NCBI GenBank assembly: GCA_020025425.1
Contig: JAHHSD010000010.1
Span: 1 to 50,456 of the forward strand
From: Oscillospiraceae bacterium
GTDB taxonomy: Bacteria; Bacillota; Clostridia; Oscillospirales; Oscillospiraceae
Reading direction: 5' to 3'
DNA: 50,456 nt
Shown: piece by piece, positions 18,330-26,256 of the stretch
Position numbering within the stretch: position 1 is the first letter of the stretch
How the letters are laid out: each line of letters begins with the position of its first letter
The notes under the pieces: model-generated
Told to the model about the DNA's origin: nothing
Seen by the model: only the letters and a program-made list of their open reading frames with translations
The model's database searches: none
Position numbers and translations under genes: made by a program

Positions 18330-19514
18330 ATGACAAAAATCGACATCATCTCCGGCTTTTTGGGCGCCGGAAAGACCACTCTGATCAAAAAGCTGCTGGA
18401 GGAATCTTTCCGCGGCGAGAAGGTCGTCCTGATCGAGAACGAATTCGGTCAGATCGGTATTGACGGCGGCTTCCTGAAGGACGCCGGCGTGGAGATCACG
18501 GAGATGAACTCCGGCTGCATCTGCTGCTCCCTGGTGGGCGACTTCGGCGCCGCCCTGGTGAAGGTGCTGGACACCTACACCCCCAACCGCATCATCATCG
18601 AGCCCTCCGGTGTGGGCAAGCTGTCCGACGTGATCGCCGCTGTGGAGCGGGTCCGGGACGGCGGCGCCGCTCTGGAGCTGCACAGCTTCATCACCGTGGT
18701 GGACGCCGTGAAGTGCAAGGTCTATATGAAGAATTTCGGTGAGTTCTTCAACAACCAGGTGGAGCACGCCAGCGCCATTCTTCTCTCCCGCACCCAGAAC
18801 ATGGAGGAGAACAAGCTCAACGCCGACGTGATGCTGCTGCGTCAGCACAACGAGAAGGCCCCCATCCTCACCACCCCCTGGGATCAGCTCACCGGCGCCC
18901 AGATCGTGGAGGTCATGGAGGGCGGCCACTCCCTGGCTCAGGAGCTGCTGGAGGAGATCAGCCATCACCACCATGACCATGAGCATGACGAGAACTGCAC
19001 CTGCGGCTGCCATGACCATGACCACGAGCATGAGCACCACCACGAGCACGAGCACGACGAGAACTGCACCTGCGGCTGCCACGACCATGACCATGAGCAT
19101 GAGCACCACCACGAGCACGAGCATCATCACGAGCATGAGCACGACCACGGCTGCGACGAGGCCGCCTGCACCGCCTGCTCCGGCTGCGACATCGGCGGAC
19201 ACCACCACCACGAGCACGACCACCACCACGCCGACGAGGTCTTTACCTCCTGGGGCCGTGAGACCCCCCACACTTACAGCCGCGAGGACCTCCAGGACAT
19301 CCTCTCCGACCTGGCCATGGGCGACGCCTACGGCACCATCCTGCGGGCCAAGGGCATCGTCCCCAACGCCGACGCCGCGGAGTGGCTCCACTTTGACCTG
19401 GTCCCCGGCGAGTTCCAGATCCGCACCGGCGCCGCTGACTACACCGGCCGTCTGTGCGTGATCGGCGCCGATCTGAACGAGGAGAAACTGGTCAAGCTGT
19501 TCCAGCTGAACTGA
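18330..19514 (+). CDS. CobW/COG0523 GTPase with long His-rich metal-binding region
   Basis: COG0523 GTPases act as metal chaperones or insertases, often for zinc. Seen here are Walker A GFLGAGKTT at 9-17, the family's metal motif GCICC (C63, C65, C66), and the switch segment EPSGVGKL. A His/Glu/Asp-rich insert at 212-300 holds more than 40 His residues and CTCGC motifs, partly as a 23-residue tandem repeat (DENCTCGC plus a His/Glu run), presumably a zinc or nickel store. The CobW C-terminal domain follows at about 305-394. A second CobW-type gene starts 22 bp downstream, so the two are likely one transcript and cooperate. No Zur-type operator was recognised. Confidence 0.93.
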   Translation: MTKIDIISGFLGAGKTTLIKKLLEESFRGEKVVLIENEFGQIGIDGGFLKDAGVEITEMNSGCICCSLVGDFGAALVKVLDTYTPNRIIIEPSGVGKLSDVIAAVERVRDGGAALELHSFITVVDAVKCKVYMKNFGEFFNNQVEHASAILLSRTQNMEENKLNADVMLLRQHNEKAPILTTPWDQLTGAQIVEVMEGGHSLAQELLEEISHHHHDHEHDENCTCGCHDHDHEHEHHHEHEHDENCTCGCHDHDHEHEHHHEHEHHHEHEHDHGCDEAACTACSGCDIGGHHHHEHDHHHADEVFTSWGRETPHTYSREDLQDILSDLAMGDAYGTILRAKGIVPNADAAEWLHFDLVPGEFQIRTGAADYTGRLCVIGADLNEEKLVKLFQLN

Positions 19515-19536
19515 TCCAGGCTGGAGGTAAACCTGT

Positions 19537-20484
19537 ATGAACGATTCCCGAATCCCTCTTTATCTGATCACCGGCTTTCTGGACGGCGGCAAGACCACTC
19601 TGCTCACCGACACCCTGAACATGGATTACTTCAACGACGGCCAGCGCACCGTCCTGCTCATGTGCGAGGATGGCGAGGTGGAGTACGACAAGGACTTTCT
19701 GTCCAAGCGCAACTGCCGCATGATCCCCATTGAGTCCCAGGAGGACCTGAACACCGAGTTTCTGGAGGAAGTGGACCGCCGCTACCAGCCCGAGCGGGTG
19801 ATGCTGGAGTACAACGGCATGTGGCCCATCGACATCCTCCGCAAGCTGAAGCTGCCCAAGGGCTGGGGCCTCTACCAGGCCATTGACGTGGTGGACGGCA
19901 CCACCTTCGAGATGTACCTCAACAACATGCAGTCCATGTTCATCGACATGGTGACCGAGGCCGATATGGTCCTCTTCAACCGCTGCACCGGCGACATGCC
20001 CCTGTCCGGCTGGAAGCGCTCCATCCGGGCGGTCAACCGCTTCTGCGAGGTGGTCTTTGAGGATGTCCAGGGCGAGGAGCTGGAGGTGGAGGAGATCCTC
20101 CCCTACTCTCTGGAGGAGCCCCACCTGGAGCTGGAGGACGAGGACTACGGCATCTGGTATCTGGATATCCAGGAGCACCCCGACCGCTATGTGGGCAAGA
20201 CCATCACCTACAAGGCCCAGGCCATGACCGGCCGGAAGCTGCCCAAGGGCTGCTTTGTCCCCGGCCGCAACGCCATGACCTGCTGCGAGGACGATATCCG
20301 CTTCTTCGGCTTCCTGTGCAAGTATGACAAGGTCCGCTCCCTGCGCAAGGGGGAGTGGATCACCGTCACGGCAGAGATCCGCTGGGAGGAGTCCATCGTC
20401 TACGACGGCGAGGGCGTGGTCCTCTACGCCACCAGCGTGAAACCGGCCGAGCGGCCCAAGGACCCCCTGGTCTACTTCCGCTGA
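19537..20484 (+). CDS. CobW-like GTPase with C-terminal YcgQ/TIGR03943-like domain
   Basis: The 315-residue protein has a P-loop GFLDGGKTT at 13-21 typical of CobW proteins, but the CxCC metal motif is absent; the equivalent region (about 48-62) has a single Cys. The C-terminal part from about residue 205 does not look like the CobW C-domain. Its segments DIQEHPDRYVGKTITYKAQA, CFVPGRNAMTCCEDD and GEWITVTAEI resemble the periplasmic domain of YcgQ/TIGR03943 proteins (DUF1980), which accompany CobW genes in zinc-stress operons. Here the two seem fused and without a signal peptide. The role in metal homeostasis is inferred from the neighbour. Confidence 0.85.
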   Translation: MNDSRIPLYLITGFLDGGKTTLLTDTLNMDYFNDGQRTVLLMCEDGEVEYDKDFLSKRNCRMIPIESQEDLNTEFLEEVDRRYQPERVMLEYNGMWPIDILRKLKLPKGWGLYQAIDVVDGTTFEMYLNNMQSMFIDMVTEADMVLFNRCTGDMPLSGWKRSIRAVNRFCEVVFEDVQGEELEVEEILPYSLEEPHLELEDEDYGIWYLDIQEHPDRYVGKTITYKAQAMTGRKLPKGCFVPGRNAMTCCEDDIRFFGFLCKYDKVRSLRKGEWITVTAEIRWEESIVYDGEGVVLYATSVKPAERPKDPLVYFR

Positions 20485-20489
20485 AAACA

Positions 20490-20535
20490 AAATCCCGGAG
20501 CGTCTCCCCACTGGGAGCTGCTCCGGGATTTTTTG
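20490..20535. terminator. Bidirectional terminator between cobW2 and the HIT gene
   Basis: Stem AATCCCGGAG/CTCCGGGATT with an internal CTCCC/GGGAG pairing and T6 after it. The preceding A-rich ACAAAA gives a T-run on the other strand. Confidence 0.82.
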
Positions 20536-20546
20536 ATCGTTTTGAA

Positions 20547-20885
20547 TCAGCCGGGCGGCCAGGTCATATCCCGGCCGGACAGCACATGGAAGTGCAGATG
20601 GGGGACAGACTGACCCGCCTGCTCGCCGATGTTGGACACCACACGGTAGCTCTCCAGCCCCAGCTGGGCGGCCACCTTGGCGATCACTTCAAAGATGTGG
20701 CCCACCACAGCGCTGTTGCTCCCGTCCACCTGGGCGACAGACTGGATGTGCCCCTTGGGAATCACCAGAAAGTGGGTGGGCGCCTGGGGGTCGATGTCGT
20801 AGAAGGCGAAGCACTGCTCGTCCTCGTAGACCTTGTTGGAGGGAATCTCCCCCTCTGCGATCTTACAGAACAGACAATCGGACAT
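20547..20885 (-). CDS. HIT-family nucleotide phosphoramidase
   Basis: The 112-residue protein matches the HINT branch of the HIT superfamily, nucleotidyl hydrolases that cleave AMP-lysine or similar phosphoramidates. The N-terminal CLFCKIAEGEIPS is characteristic, and the catalytic triad motif HLHFHVL is near residues 96-102. The start at 20885 is set by GGAGG at about 20892-20896; an in-frame extension upstream runs through the promoter. It has its own promoter and may also get read-through from the yjdF gene upstream. Confidence 0.95.
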   Translation of the reverse strand: MSDCLFCKIAEGEIPSNKVYEDEQCFAFYDIDPQAPTHFLVIPKGHIQSVAQVDGSNSAVVGHIFEVIAKVAAQLGLESYRVVSNIGEQAGQSVPHLHFHVLSGRDMTWPPG

Positions 20886-20916
20886 TGGAATACCTCCTTT
20901 TTCACTTGGTAAGTCC

Positions 20917-20944
20917 ATTGTACCCGATTTTCGGGGGATTGCAA
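20917..20944 (-). promoter_or_regulatory. Promoter of the HIT gene
   Basis: Read on the minus strand: TTGCAA (20939-20944), 16 bp, TACAAT (20917-20922). Confidence 0.65.
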
Positions 20945-20967
20945 CTGATTTTTCTCTGTCCGCAAGC

Positions 20968-21387
20968 TCAGTGTCCCTTGCGCTTGGACCTGCGCTTCTC
21001 CTGACGCAGGGCGAAGCGGCGCTCCTGCTCCTCCTCCCGCGTCCCACGTGCGACCTCTCTGCGCTCCAGCTGTCCCTGTTCCCGCTGGAGCTTCAGGGCC
21101 TGCTGTGCCTTGGTGCCGACTCCGCGCGCCTGCATCTGCCTTTGGATCTGCCGCCGCATCCGTTTCGGGTTGGTGTCTCGCTCCACTCCGGGGTCCCCCG
21201 GTATGGCCGGGCTGAACGAGAGACGGGACCAGTACTTCAGCAGGAAGTCGTAGACCTCATAGTCCTTTGGCTCTGCCCCGAAGGTGATTTTAGACGCCTC
21301 ATACCTCCCATTCTGCTCCCGCTCCATAACCCCGACCCAAAACGGGTCCTCAAAATATACGGTCAAGCTGGTCTGATTTCTGTCCAT
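20968..21387 (-). CDS. yjdF: YjdF-family protein
   Basis: The 139-residue cytoplasmic protein begins with TSLTVYFEDPFWVGVMER, the recognisable N-terminus of the YjdF/DUF2992 family, followed by ASKITFGAEPKDYEVYDFLL. The C-terminal half is a very basic, Gln/Arg-rich helical tail that is probably coiled coil or nucleic-acid-binding. The biochemical function is not known to me. The 5' leader folds like the yjdF RNA motif, a riboswitch class reported to respond to azaaromatic compounds, so this is likely a toxin-response gene. GGAGGA precedes the ATG. Confidence 0.88.
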   Translation of the reverse strand: MDRNQTSLTVYFEDPFWVGVMEREQNGRYEASKITFGAEPKDYEVYDFLLKYWSRLSFSPAIPGDPGVERDTNPKRMRRQIQRQMQARGVGTKAQQALKLQREQGQLERREVARGTREEEQERRFALRQEKRRSKRKGH

Positions 21388-21399
21388 GACAGGTTCCTC

Positions 21400-21498
21400 C
21401 TTTTTGTTTCACCGCAAAGAAGGGACAACCAAGGAGGCAGGTTACTGACGGCTTGCGCCGCGCCCGGACTACCGACCGGACTGTGTTTTTATCTTTGC
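21400..21498 (-). promoter_or_regulatory. yjdF-type riboswitch (candidate)
   Basis: On the minus strand the leader of yjdF starts GCAAAGATAAAAACAC and ends TTCTTTGCGG, so GCAAAGA pairs with TCTTTGC as a closing P1 stem (21491-21498 with 21414-21421). Inside lie paired GC-rich arms and the segment GTCAGTAACCTGCCTCC. The end of P1 is just before the ribosome site, which suits translational control. The class is inferred from the gene behind it and from the conserved-looking single strands. Confidence 0.78.
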
Positions 21499-21504
21499 AC
21501 CCCC

Positions 21505-21534
21505 ATTATAGCACGGGGCTGTCCGAAAAAGCAA
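21505..21534 (-). promoter_or_regulatory. Promoter of yjdF
   Basis: Minus strand: TTGCTT (21529-21534), 18 bp, TATAAT (21505-21510), about 7 bp before the riboswitch. Confidence 0.75.
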
Positions 21535-21620
21535 AATTTTTCCTTGACTCTGCCGCTGTGATCCAGAATCAGGCGGCAATTCGATCAGGCTCCGCCAGCC
21601 CGTCTTTCTGACCGTCTCGC

Positions 21621-21658
21621 AAAAAAGTCCGGAGAACTGTGTTCTCCGGACTTTTTTT
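21621..21658. terminator. Terminator after cysS
   Basis: Perfect stem GTCCGGAGAAC/GTTCTCCGGAC with T-runs on both strands. It lies 11 bp downstream of the cysS stop. Confidence 0.88.
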
Positions 21659-21668
21659 ATGGTTTTAT

Positions 21669-23114
21669 TCAGATGCGCTTCCAGCTGGCGCCGCCGGGCA
21701 CGTCGGTGACCTCAATGCCCTGAGCCTTCAGCTCGTCGCGGATGCGGTCGGCCTCGGCAAAATTCTTGGCCTTCTTGGCCTCGCCGCGGGCCAGCACCAG
21801 GGCGTCGATGGCCGGGGCACCCTCACCGGTGACGGTGTAGCCGCCGGCATTGGACTGGGTCTGGGCGGCCTGCTTCTCCCGCAGCTGGGCGGCCTTCTCC
21901 AGCAGGGAGAGGGAGAGCACCTGGTCAAAGCTGTCCAGGATGGCCAGCTTGGTGGCCCCGTTGGTCTTGGCCTTCAGGGCATCGTACAGGGCGGTGATGC
22001 CCATGGAGGTGTTCAGGTCGTTGCCCACCTGCTCCACAAACTTAGCCTTGTACTCGTCCAGCACCGCCTGGTCCACGCTGCCGTCCTTGGAGTCCAGGGC
22101 GGCGATCTTCTTCAGGAGCTTGTTGTAGGCGCCCTGGGCGTTGTCCAGGTTCTCCCAGCTGAACACCAGACCCTTGCGGTAGTGGGACTGGAGGCAGAAG
22201 AACCGGTAGGCCAGGGGATCGTAGCCCTTCTCCTCCAGCAGGGAGACTGTGAGGAACTCGCCCTTGGACTTGGACATCTTGCCGCTGTTGGTGTTCAGAT
22301 GGTGGACGTGGAACCACTGCTTGCACCAGGGGTGGCCCAGATAGGACTCGGACTGGGCAATCTCGTTGGTGTGGTGGGGGAAGGCATTGTCGATGCCGCC
22401 GCAGTGCAGGTCCAGATACTCGCCATTATACTTCAGGGAGATACCGGAGCACTCGATGTGCCAGCCGGGATAACCCACGCCCCAGGGGGAGTCCCACTTC
22501 AGGGCCTGGTCCTCAAACTTGGACTTGGTGAACCAGAGGACAAAGTCATTCTTGTTGCGCTTGTTGGGGTCCTCCTCCACGCCCTCGCGGACGCCAACGG
22601 CCAGATCCTCCTCGTCCTGGTTGTTAAAGACGTAGTAGTGGTCCAGCTTGGAGGTGTCGAAATAGACATTTCCGCCAGCCAGGTAGGCATAGCCCTTCTC
22701 CAGCAGGGTGGAGACGATGTGGATGAAGTCGTCGATCAGGCCGGTTGCGGGCTGGACGGTGTCGGGCCGCTTGATGTTCAGCTTGCGGCAGTCCTCAAAG
22801 AAGGCATCGGTGTAGTACTGGGCGATCTCCATGACGGTCTTGTGCTCCCGGCGGGCGCCCTTGAGCATCTTATCCTCACCGGTGTCTGCATCGGAGCTCA
22901 GGTGGCCCACGTCGGTGATGTTCATGACCCGGTTGACGCTGTATCCGTCATAGCGCAGGAACTTCTCCAGCACATCCTCCATGATATAGGAGCGCAGGTT
23001 GCCGATGTGGGCGAAGTGGTACACCGTGGGGCCGCAGGTGTACATCTCAACGTGGTTGGGGGTGTGGGTCTCAAAGGGTTCCTTCTTATGGGTAGCGGAG
23101 TTGTATAGCTGCAT
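21669..23114 (-). CDS. cysS: Cysteinyl-tRNA synthetase
   Basis: This class I enzyme charges tRNA-Cys. The 481-residue length is typical. The nucleotide motif appears as HFAHIGNLRS (HIGH variant HIGN) near residues 33-42, with the zinc ligand Cys27 in MYTCGPTVY just before. The second signature KMSKSKG lies at about residues 282-288. The C-terminal anticodon-binding part includes LVLARGEAKKAKNFAEADRIRDEL. It is 13 bp downstream of cysE, and both are governed by the cysteine T-box. GAGGAGA precedes the start. Confidence 0.96.
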   Translation of the reverse strand: MQLYNSATHKKEPFETHTPNHVEMYTCGPTVYHFAHIGNLRSYIMEDVLEKFLRYDGYSVNRVMNITDVGHLSSDADTGEDKMLKGARREHKTVMEIAQYYTDAFFEDCRKLNIKRPDTVQPATGLIDDFIHIVSTLLEKGYAYLAGGNVYFDTSKLDHYYVFNNQDEEDLAVGVREGVEEDPNKRNKNDFVLWFTKSKFEDQALKWDSPWGVGYPGWHIECSGISLKYNGEYLDLHCGGIDNAFPHHTNEIAQSESYLGHPWCKQWFHVHHLNTNSGKMSKSKGEFLTVSLLEEKGYDPLAYRFFCLQSHYRKGLVFSWENLDNAQGAYNKLLKKIAALDSKDGSVDQAVLDEYKAKFVEQVGNDLNTSMGITALYDALKAKTNGATKLAILDSFDQVLSLSLLEKAAQLREKQAAQTQSNAGGYTVTGEGAPAIDALVLARGEAKKAKNFAEADRIRDELKAQGIEVTDVPGGASWKRI

Positions 23115-23127
23115 CGTTCATCTCTCC

Positions 23128-23820
23128 TCAGTTCTTTTGTTCTGCGGCCGCCCCTTCGGGCATTTTCAGGCCGCGTTTTTCCATATATTGTTCATCCATC
23201 AGCTTTTCGATCAGGTCCATGCGGGCCGACAGGGCGGACAGCTTTTCCGCAACGGGATCCTTGACGCTGGTCTGATCCACTTCATCCGCAAAGTGGGGGG
23301 CTTTTCCGGCAATGCGCACGATCTGGGCCGGAATGCCCACGGCGGTGGCGTCGGAGGGCACCTCACTGAGCACCACGGCGTTGGCCGCGATACGGGCATT
23401 ATCCCCAACCTTAAAGGGGCCCAATACCTTGGCGCCGCAGCTGATCAGCACATTGTTCCCGATGGTGGGATGGCGCTTCCCGTGGTCCTTGCCGGTACCG
23501 CCCAGGGTGACGCCGTGGTAGATAAGGCAGTCGTCCCCGACCTCGGCGGTCTCGCCGATCACAATGCCCATGCCGTGGTCAATGACCAGCCGGCGGCCGA
23601 TGGTGGCGCCGGGGTGGATCTCGATGCCGGTAAAGAACCGGCCCAGCTGGGAATTGAGTCGGGCCAGGAATAACAGCCTGTGCCGATAGAACCAGTGGGA
23701 TACCCGGTGAAAAATAACCGCGTGGACGCCCTGGTACAGCAGAAAGATTTCCAGCTTGCTCCGAGCGGCGGGATCTCGCTTCTGATACGCACCAAGCAGC
23801 TCGTTTAGTTCATGAAACAT
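23128..23820 (-). CDS. cysE: Serine O-acetyltransferase
   Basis: CysE acetylates serine with acetyl-CoA, the first step of cysteine synthesis. The 230-residue protein has an N-terminal helical half and a left-handed beta-helix of hexapeptide repeats at about 70-180, including GMGIVIGETAEVGD and YHGVTLGGTGK, a family signature region. The start at 23820 is set by GGAGG directly upstream; the longer open frame runs back through the T-box and is not coding. It leads the cysE-cysS operon, a common Firmicutes pairing, so cysteine supply and its loading on tRNA are regulated together. Confidence 0.95.
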   Translation of the reverse strand: MFHELNELLGAYQKRDPAARSKLEIFLLYQGVHAVIFHRVSHWFYRHRLLFLARLNSQLGRFFTGIEIHPGATIGRRLVIDHGMGIVIGETAEVGDDCLIYHGVTLGGTGKDHGKRHPTIGNNVLISCGAKVLGPFKVGDNARIAANAVVLSEVPSDATAVGIPAQIVRIAGKAPHFADEVDQTSVKDPVAEKLSALSARMDLIEKLMDEQYMEKRGLKMPEGAAAEQKN

Positions 23821-23882
23821 CCTTTCCTCCCTGTTTTTCCGGTTATATTGGGGGTGCCTGTGGAACTCAGGCCGGAAAAACA

Positions 23883-24104
23883 AAAAACCTCTTACGCCCG
23901 TTGGGGCATAAGAGGCGATCACTCGCGGTTCCACTCTCATGTTTCACTTGACAGACCGATAGCGGGGTCCAATCGGGCGGCATTACCCGCCGCGCTCCCG
24001 GACGCACTTCGCATCCCCCTGCCCAGGGCCGCTTTCAGTCGGTGGCGTCCCCTCTCTGTCGGCCGGGTCCGGATGTTACTTTTCCGTTCCTTGCGCTTAC
24101 AAGT
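23883..24104 (-). promoter_or_regulatory. T-box riboswitch, cysteine-specific
   Basis: On the minus strand the leader holds the T-box AGAGTGGAACCGCGAGTG (23920-23937) and a terminator stem CCTCTTATGCCC/GGGCGTAAGAGG with T6 (23885-23913). In stem I the CATCC/GGATG helix leaves GAAGTGC on the 3' side of the specifier loop. This exposes TGC, a cysteine codon (plus-strand 24004-24006). Uncharged tRNA-Cys should turn on cysE-cysS. The class is certain; the specifier comes from a hand fold and agrees with cysS. Confidence 0.93.
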
Positions 24105-24108
24105 CATT

Positions 24109-24137
24109 ATATTATCATCCCAAGAAATGTGTGTCAA
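24109..24137 (-). promoter_or_regulatory. Promoter of the cysE-cysS T-box transcript
   Basis: Minus strand: TTGACA (24132-24137), 17 bp, TAATAT (24109-24114). Confidence 0.75.
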
Positions 24138-24165
24138 GTCTCTGTCCGCACATTTCCCGGTAAAA

Positions 24166-24197
24166 TAAAGGCGGCCCTCCCGCTGGGAGGGCCGCCG
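24166..24197 (-). terminator. Terminator after the two-component system
   Basis: Perfect 12-bp stem GGCGGCCCTCCC/GGGAGGGCCGCC (24170-24181 and 24185-24196), followed on the minus strand by TTTATTTT. Confidence 0.82.
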
Positions 24198-24210
24198 GGG
24201 TGCTCTGTAC

Positions 24211-26256
24211 TCATCCCGCCTGGGGCAGGGTGACAACAGCCTTGAACAGGTCGCCGTCCACCGACAGCTCAAAGGTGCCGCCCTGGAGCTCAGTCAGGCT
24301 CCGGGCGATGGACAGGCCCAGGCCGGAGCCCTCTGTGCTGCGGGAGGCCTCCCCCCGGACAAAGCGCTCCATCAGCCGCTCGGGGGGGATGTTCAACTGC
24401 TCCCGGGAGACATTTTTCACCGACAGACTCACATTGCCCTTGCTGCGGCTGAGGTCAATGTAGATCCGGGTGCCCTCCATAGCGTACTTGCAGCAGTTGG
24501 ACAGGAGGTTGTCGATGACTCTCCACAGGTGTCTGCCATCGGCAGACACCCAAGTCTCTCCCTCGGGGAGACTTGTCACCACGGTCAGGCCGCAGTCGTT
24601 CAGCTTTTCCTCCCACTCGCCCATGGCCTGGCTGAGCAGCTGGCTCAGACTGATTTTTTCCCGCCGTACACTGAGCACGCCGGTGGACGCCTTGGAGGCC
24701 TCCACCAGGTCCTCGGTCAGCTTTTTCAGCCGCTGGGACTTCCGGTCCAGCACCTCGATATATTCCAGTGCCCGGGGGTCCTGCTGATCGGTGGTTTTGA
24801 GCAGACCCACATAGTTGAGGATGGAGGTCAGGGGGGTTTTCAGGTCGTGGGAGACGTTGGTGATCAGCTCGGCCTTGAACCGCTCGCTCTTGGTCTTTTC
24901 GTCCACCGCGCTGGACAGGCCCTGGGAGATGTTGTTCAGCGTCTCACCGTGCTCCCGCAGCTCCCGGGGCATTTTACCGGTGTCGATCTGGTGGTTCAGA
25001 TTGCCCGCAGCAATGGTCTTGGCCCCCTCCTTCAGCCGGTGGAAGGAGATGCTCCACATGCACAGCCAGATCAGCACCCCGGTGTGGGCCGCCAGCCAGA
25101 GTAAAAACATCGGGATGAATATTCTGCTGTCCAGGCTGCGCAGCATGGCGATGCTCAGGCACAGCAGCACCAGCAGCACCACACCCCCGCGCCAAAGCAG
25201 AGGAATGGCACTGACACACCGTCTGATCAGCCCGCCCAGCTTTTTCAGCAGGCAGCCCACTATGGTGCAGGTCCTTATGGTGTGGGCGCAGAAGCGCACC
25301 ACCACGGTGCGCAGGATCGCGGCTCCGGTCACGCCCGTCACCACGGCCAGCCCCCCCATACACCAGGGGAGCAGAGGGGGCAGCCAGTGGTCATTCGGTA
25401 TCAGGAAAAAGTCCTTCATCTGGCCCACCAGCCAGGGCAGGAGCCACATGATGCTCACCCATTCGATCAGAAGGAAAAACAGCAGGACCGGCTCCAGCCA
25501 GGTGCGGTCTATCCAGAGGGGGGCATAGTCCTTCTCCATGGCCCGCCGACCGGATACCACCAGCAGGACCAGCAGACACAGACCGCCTGCGGACAGGAAA
25601 AACATCGTCTCAGACATCCACTTTGGGTACCCCTGGCGGTTCCGGAGGTCGGTCTGGTAGAGCTGGCTGAACAGATCTCTCGGACCAGACACAGGCTTGG
25701 CCGCCACGCCGCACTCAATAACATAAAGATTTGACGGGTCTCCGCTGAGCTCTATCTCCTCTTCGATCTCATCCGGGTCCACTCTCCCGTGCTGATTGAT
25801 ATTGTAGTCAGAGCCAATGCCCTCCCCGGGCACCCGATCCCCCTTCCGGAATATGGCGTAGTAGATGTTTTGAACCGCCATTGCCTCATCGGTGTTGGCG
25901 TTGCGGTAGTACGAGGTTTTGCCGTCAGCCGATTTGATTTCAAAGCGGAACCAGGTCTGTTCCGGGGACAGCTCCTTCAGCTGGTCCTTGACACTGTTCT
26001 CCAGCTGCTGGCGCTCCACATAGCTTGTGCTCTCCTCTCTCGCCTTCTGGAGCTGGACGCAGCTGGAGAGCAGGATCCTGGTGCGGTCGATGTAGCTATG
26101 GAGCAGATTTTCAAACCGGATCGTCTCCTGCCAGCTCGGACTATTCCAGTAGGGTCTGGCCATCAGGGCATTGCCCGCAAAGACTCCGCTCAGACAGAAC
26201 AGCAGCGCCATCACCAGGGCGGTAATGCGTTCCGTCAGGCGCAGCTTGGCCCTCAT
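24211..26256 (-). CDS. Membrane sensor histidine kinase
   Basis: The 681-residue kinase senses an unknown extracellular signal. Helix 1 is at about 11-31, followed by an extracytoplasmic domain of roughly 185 residues. Then come several hydrophobic segments (about 217-235, 255-275, 296-316, 355-372 and 381-401), far more than the two helices usual in VanS-type kinases. HAMP-like and dimerisation regions follow, with the phospho-acceptor His470 in NVSHDLKTPL. The ATP-binding domain shows N, G1 and G2 boxes (NLLSNCCKYAM, GSGLGLSIAR). Its start overlaps the response regulator's stop by 4 bp, so the pair is translationally coupled. Confidence 0.93.
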   Translation of the reverse strand: MRAKLRLTERITALVMALLFCLSGVFAGNALMARPYWNSPSWQETIRFENLLHSYIDRTRILLSSCVQLQKAREESTSYVERQQLENSVKDQLKELSPEQTWFRFEIKSADGKTSYYRNANTDEAMAVQNIYYAIFRKGDRVPGEGIGSDYNINQHGRVDPDEIEEEIELSGDPSNLYVIECGVAAKPVSGPRDLFSQLYQTDLRNRQGYPKWMSETMFFLSAGGLCLLVLLVVSGRRAMEKDYAPLWIDRTWLEPVLLFFLLIEWVSIMWLLPWLVGQMKDFFLIPNDHWLPPLLPWCMGGLAVVTGVTGAAILRTVVVRFCAHTIRTCTIVGCLLKKLGGLIRRCVSAIPLLWRGGVVLLVLLCLSIAMLRSLDSRIFIPMFLLWLAAHTGVLIWLCMWSISFHRLKEGAKTIAAGNLNHQIDTGKMPRELREHGETLNNISQGLSSAVDEKTKSERFKAELITNVSHDLKTPLTSILNYVGLLKTTDQQDPRALEYIEVLDRKSQRLKKLTEDLVEASKASTGVLSVRREKISLSQLLSQAMGEWEEKLNDCGLTVVTSLPEGETWVSADGRHLWRVIDNLLSNCCKYAMEGTRIYIDLSRSKGNVSLSVKNVSREQLNIPPERLMERFVRGEASRSTEGSGLGLSIARSLTELQGGTFELSVDGDLFKAVVTLPQAG

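Noticed and set aside
18959..19232. Regular repeats that might suggest a CRISPR array
   Set aside because: The repeats are in frame within the His-rich CobW protein and have no spacers.
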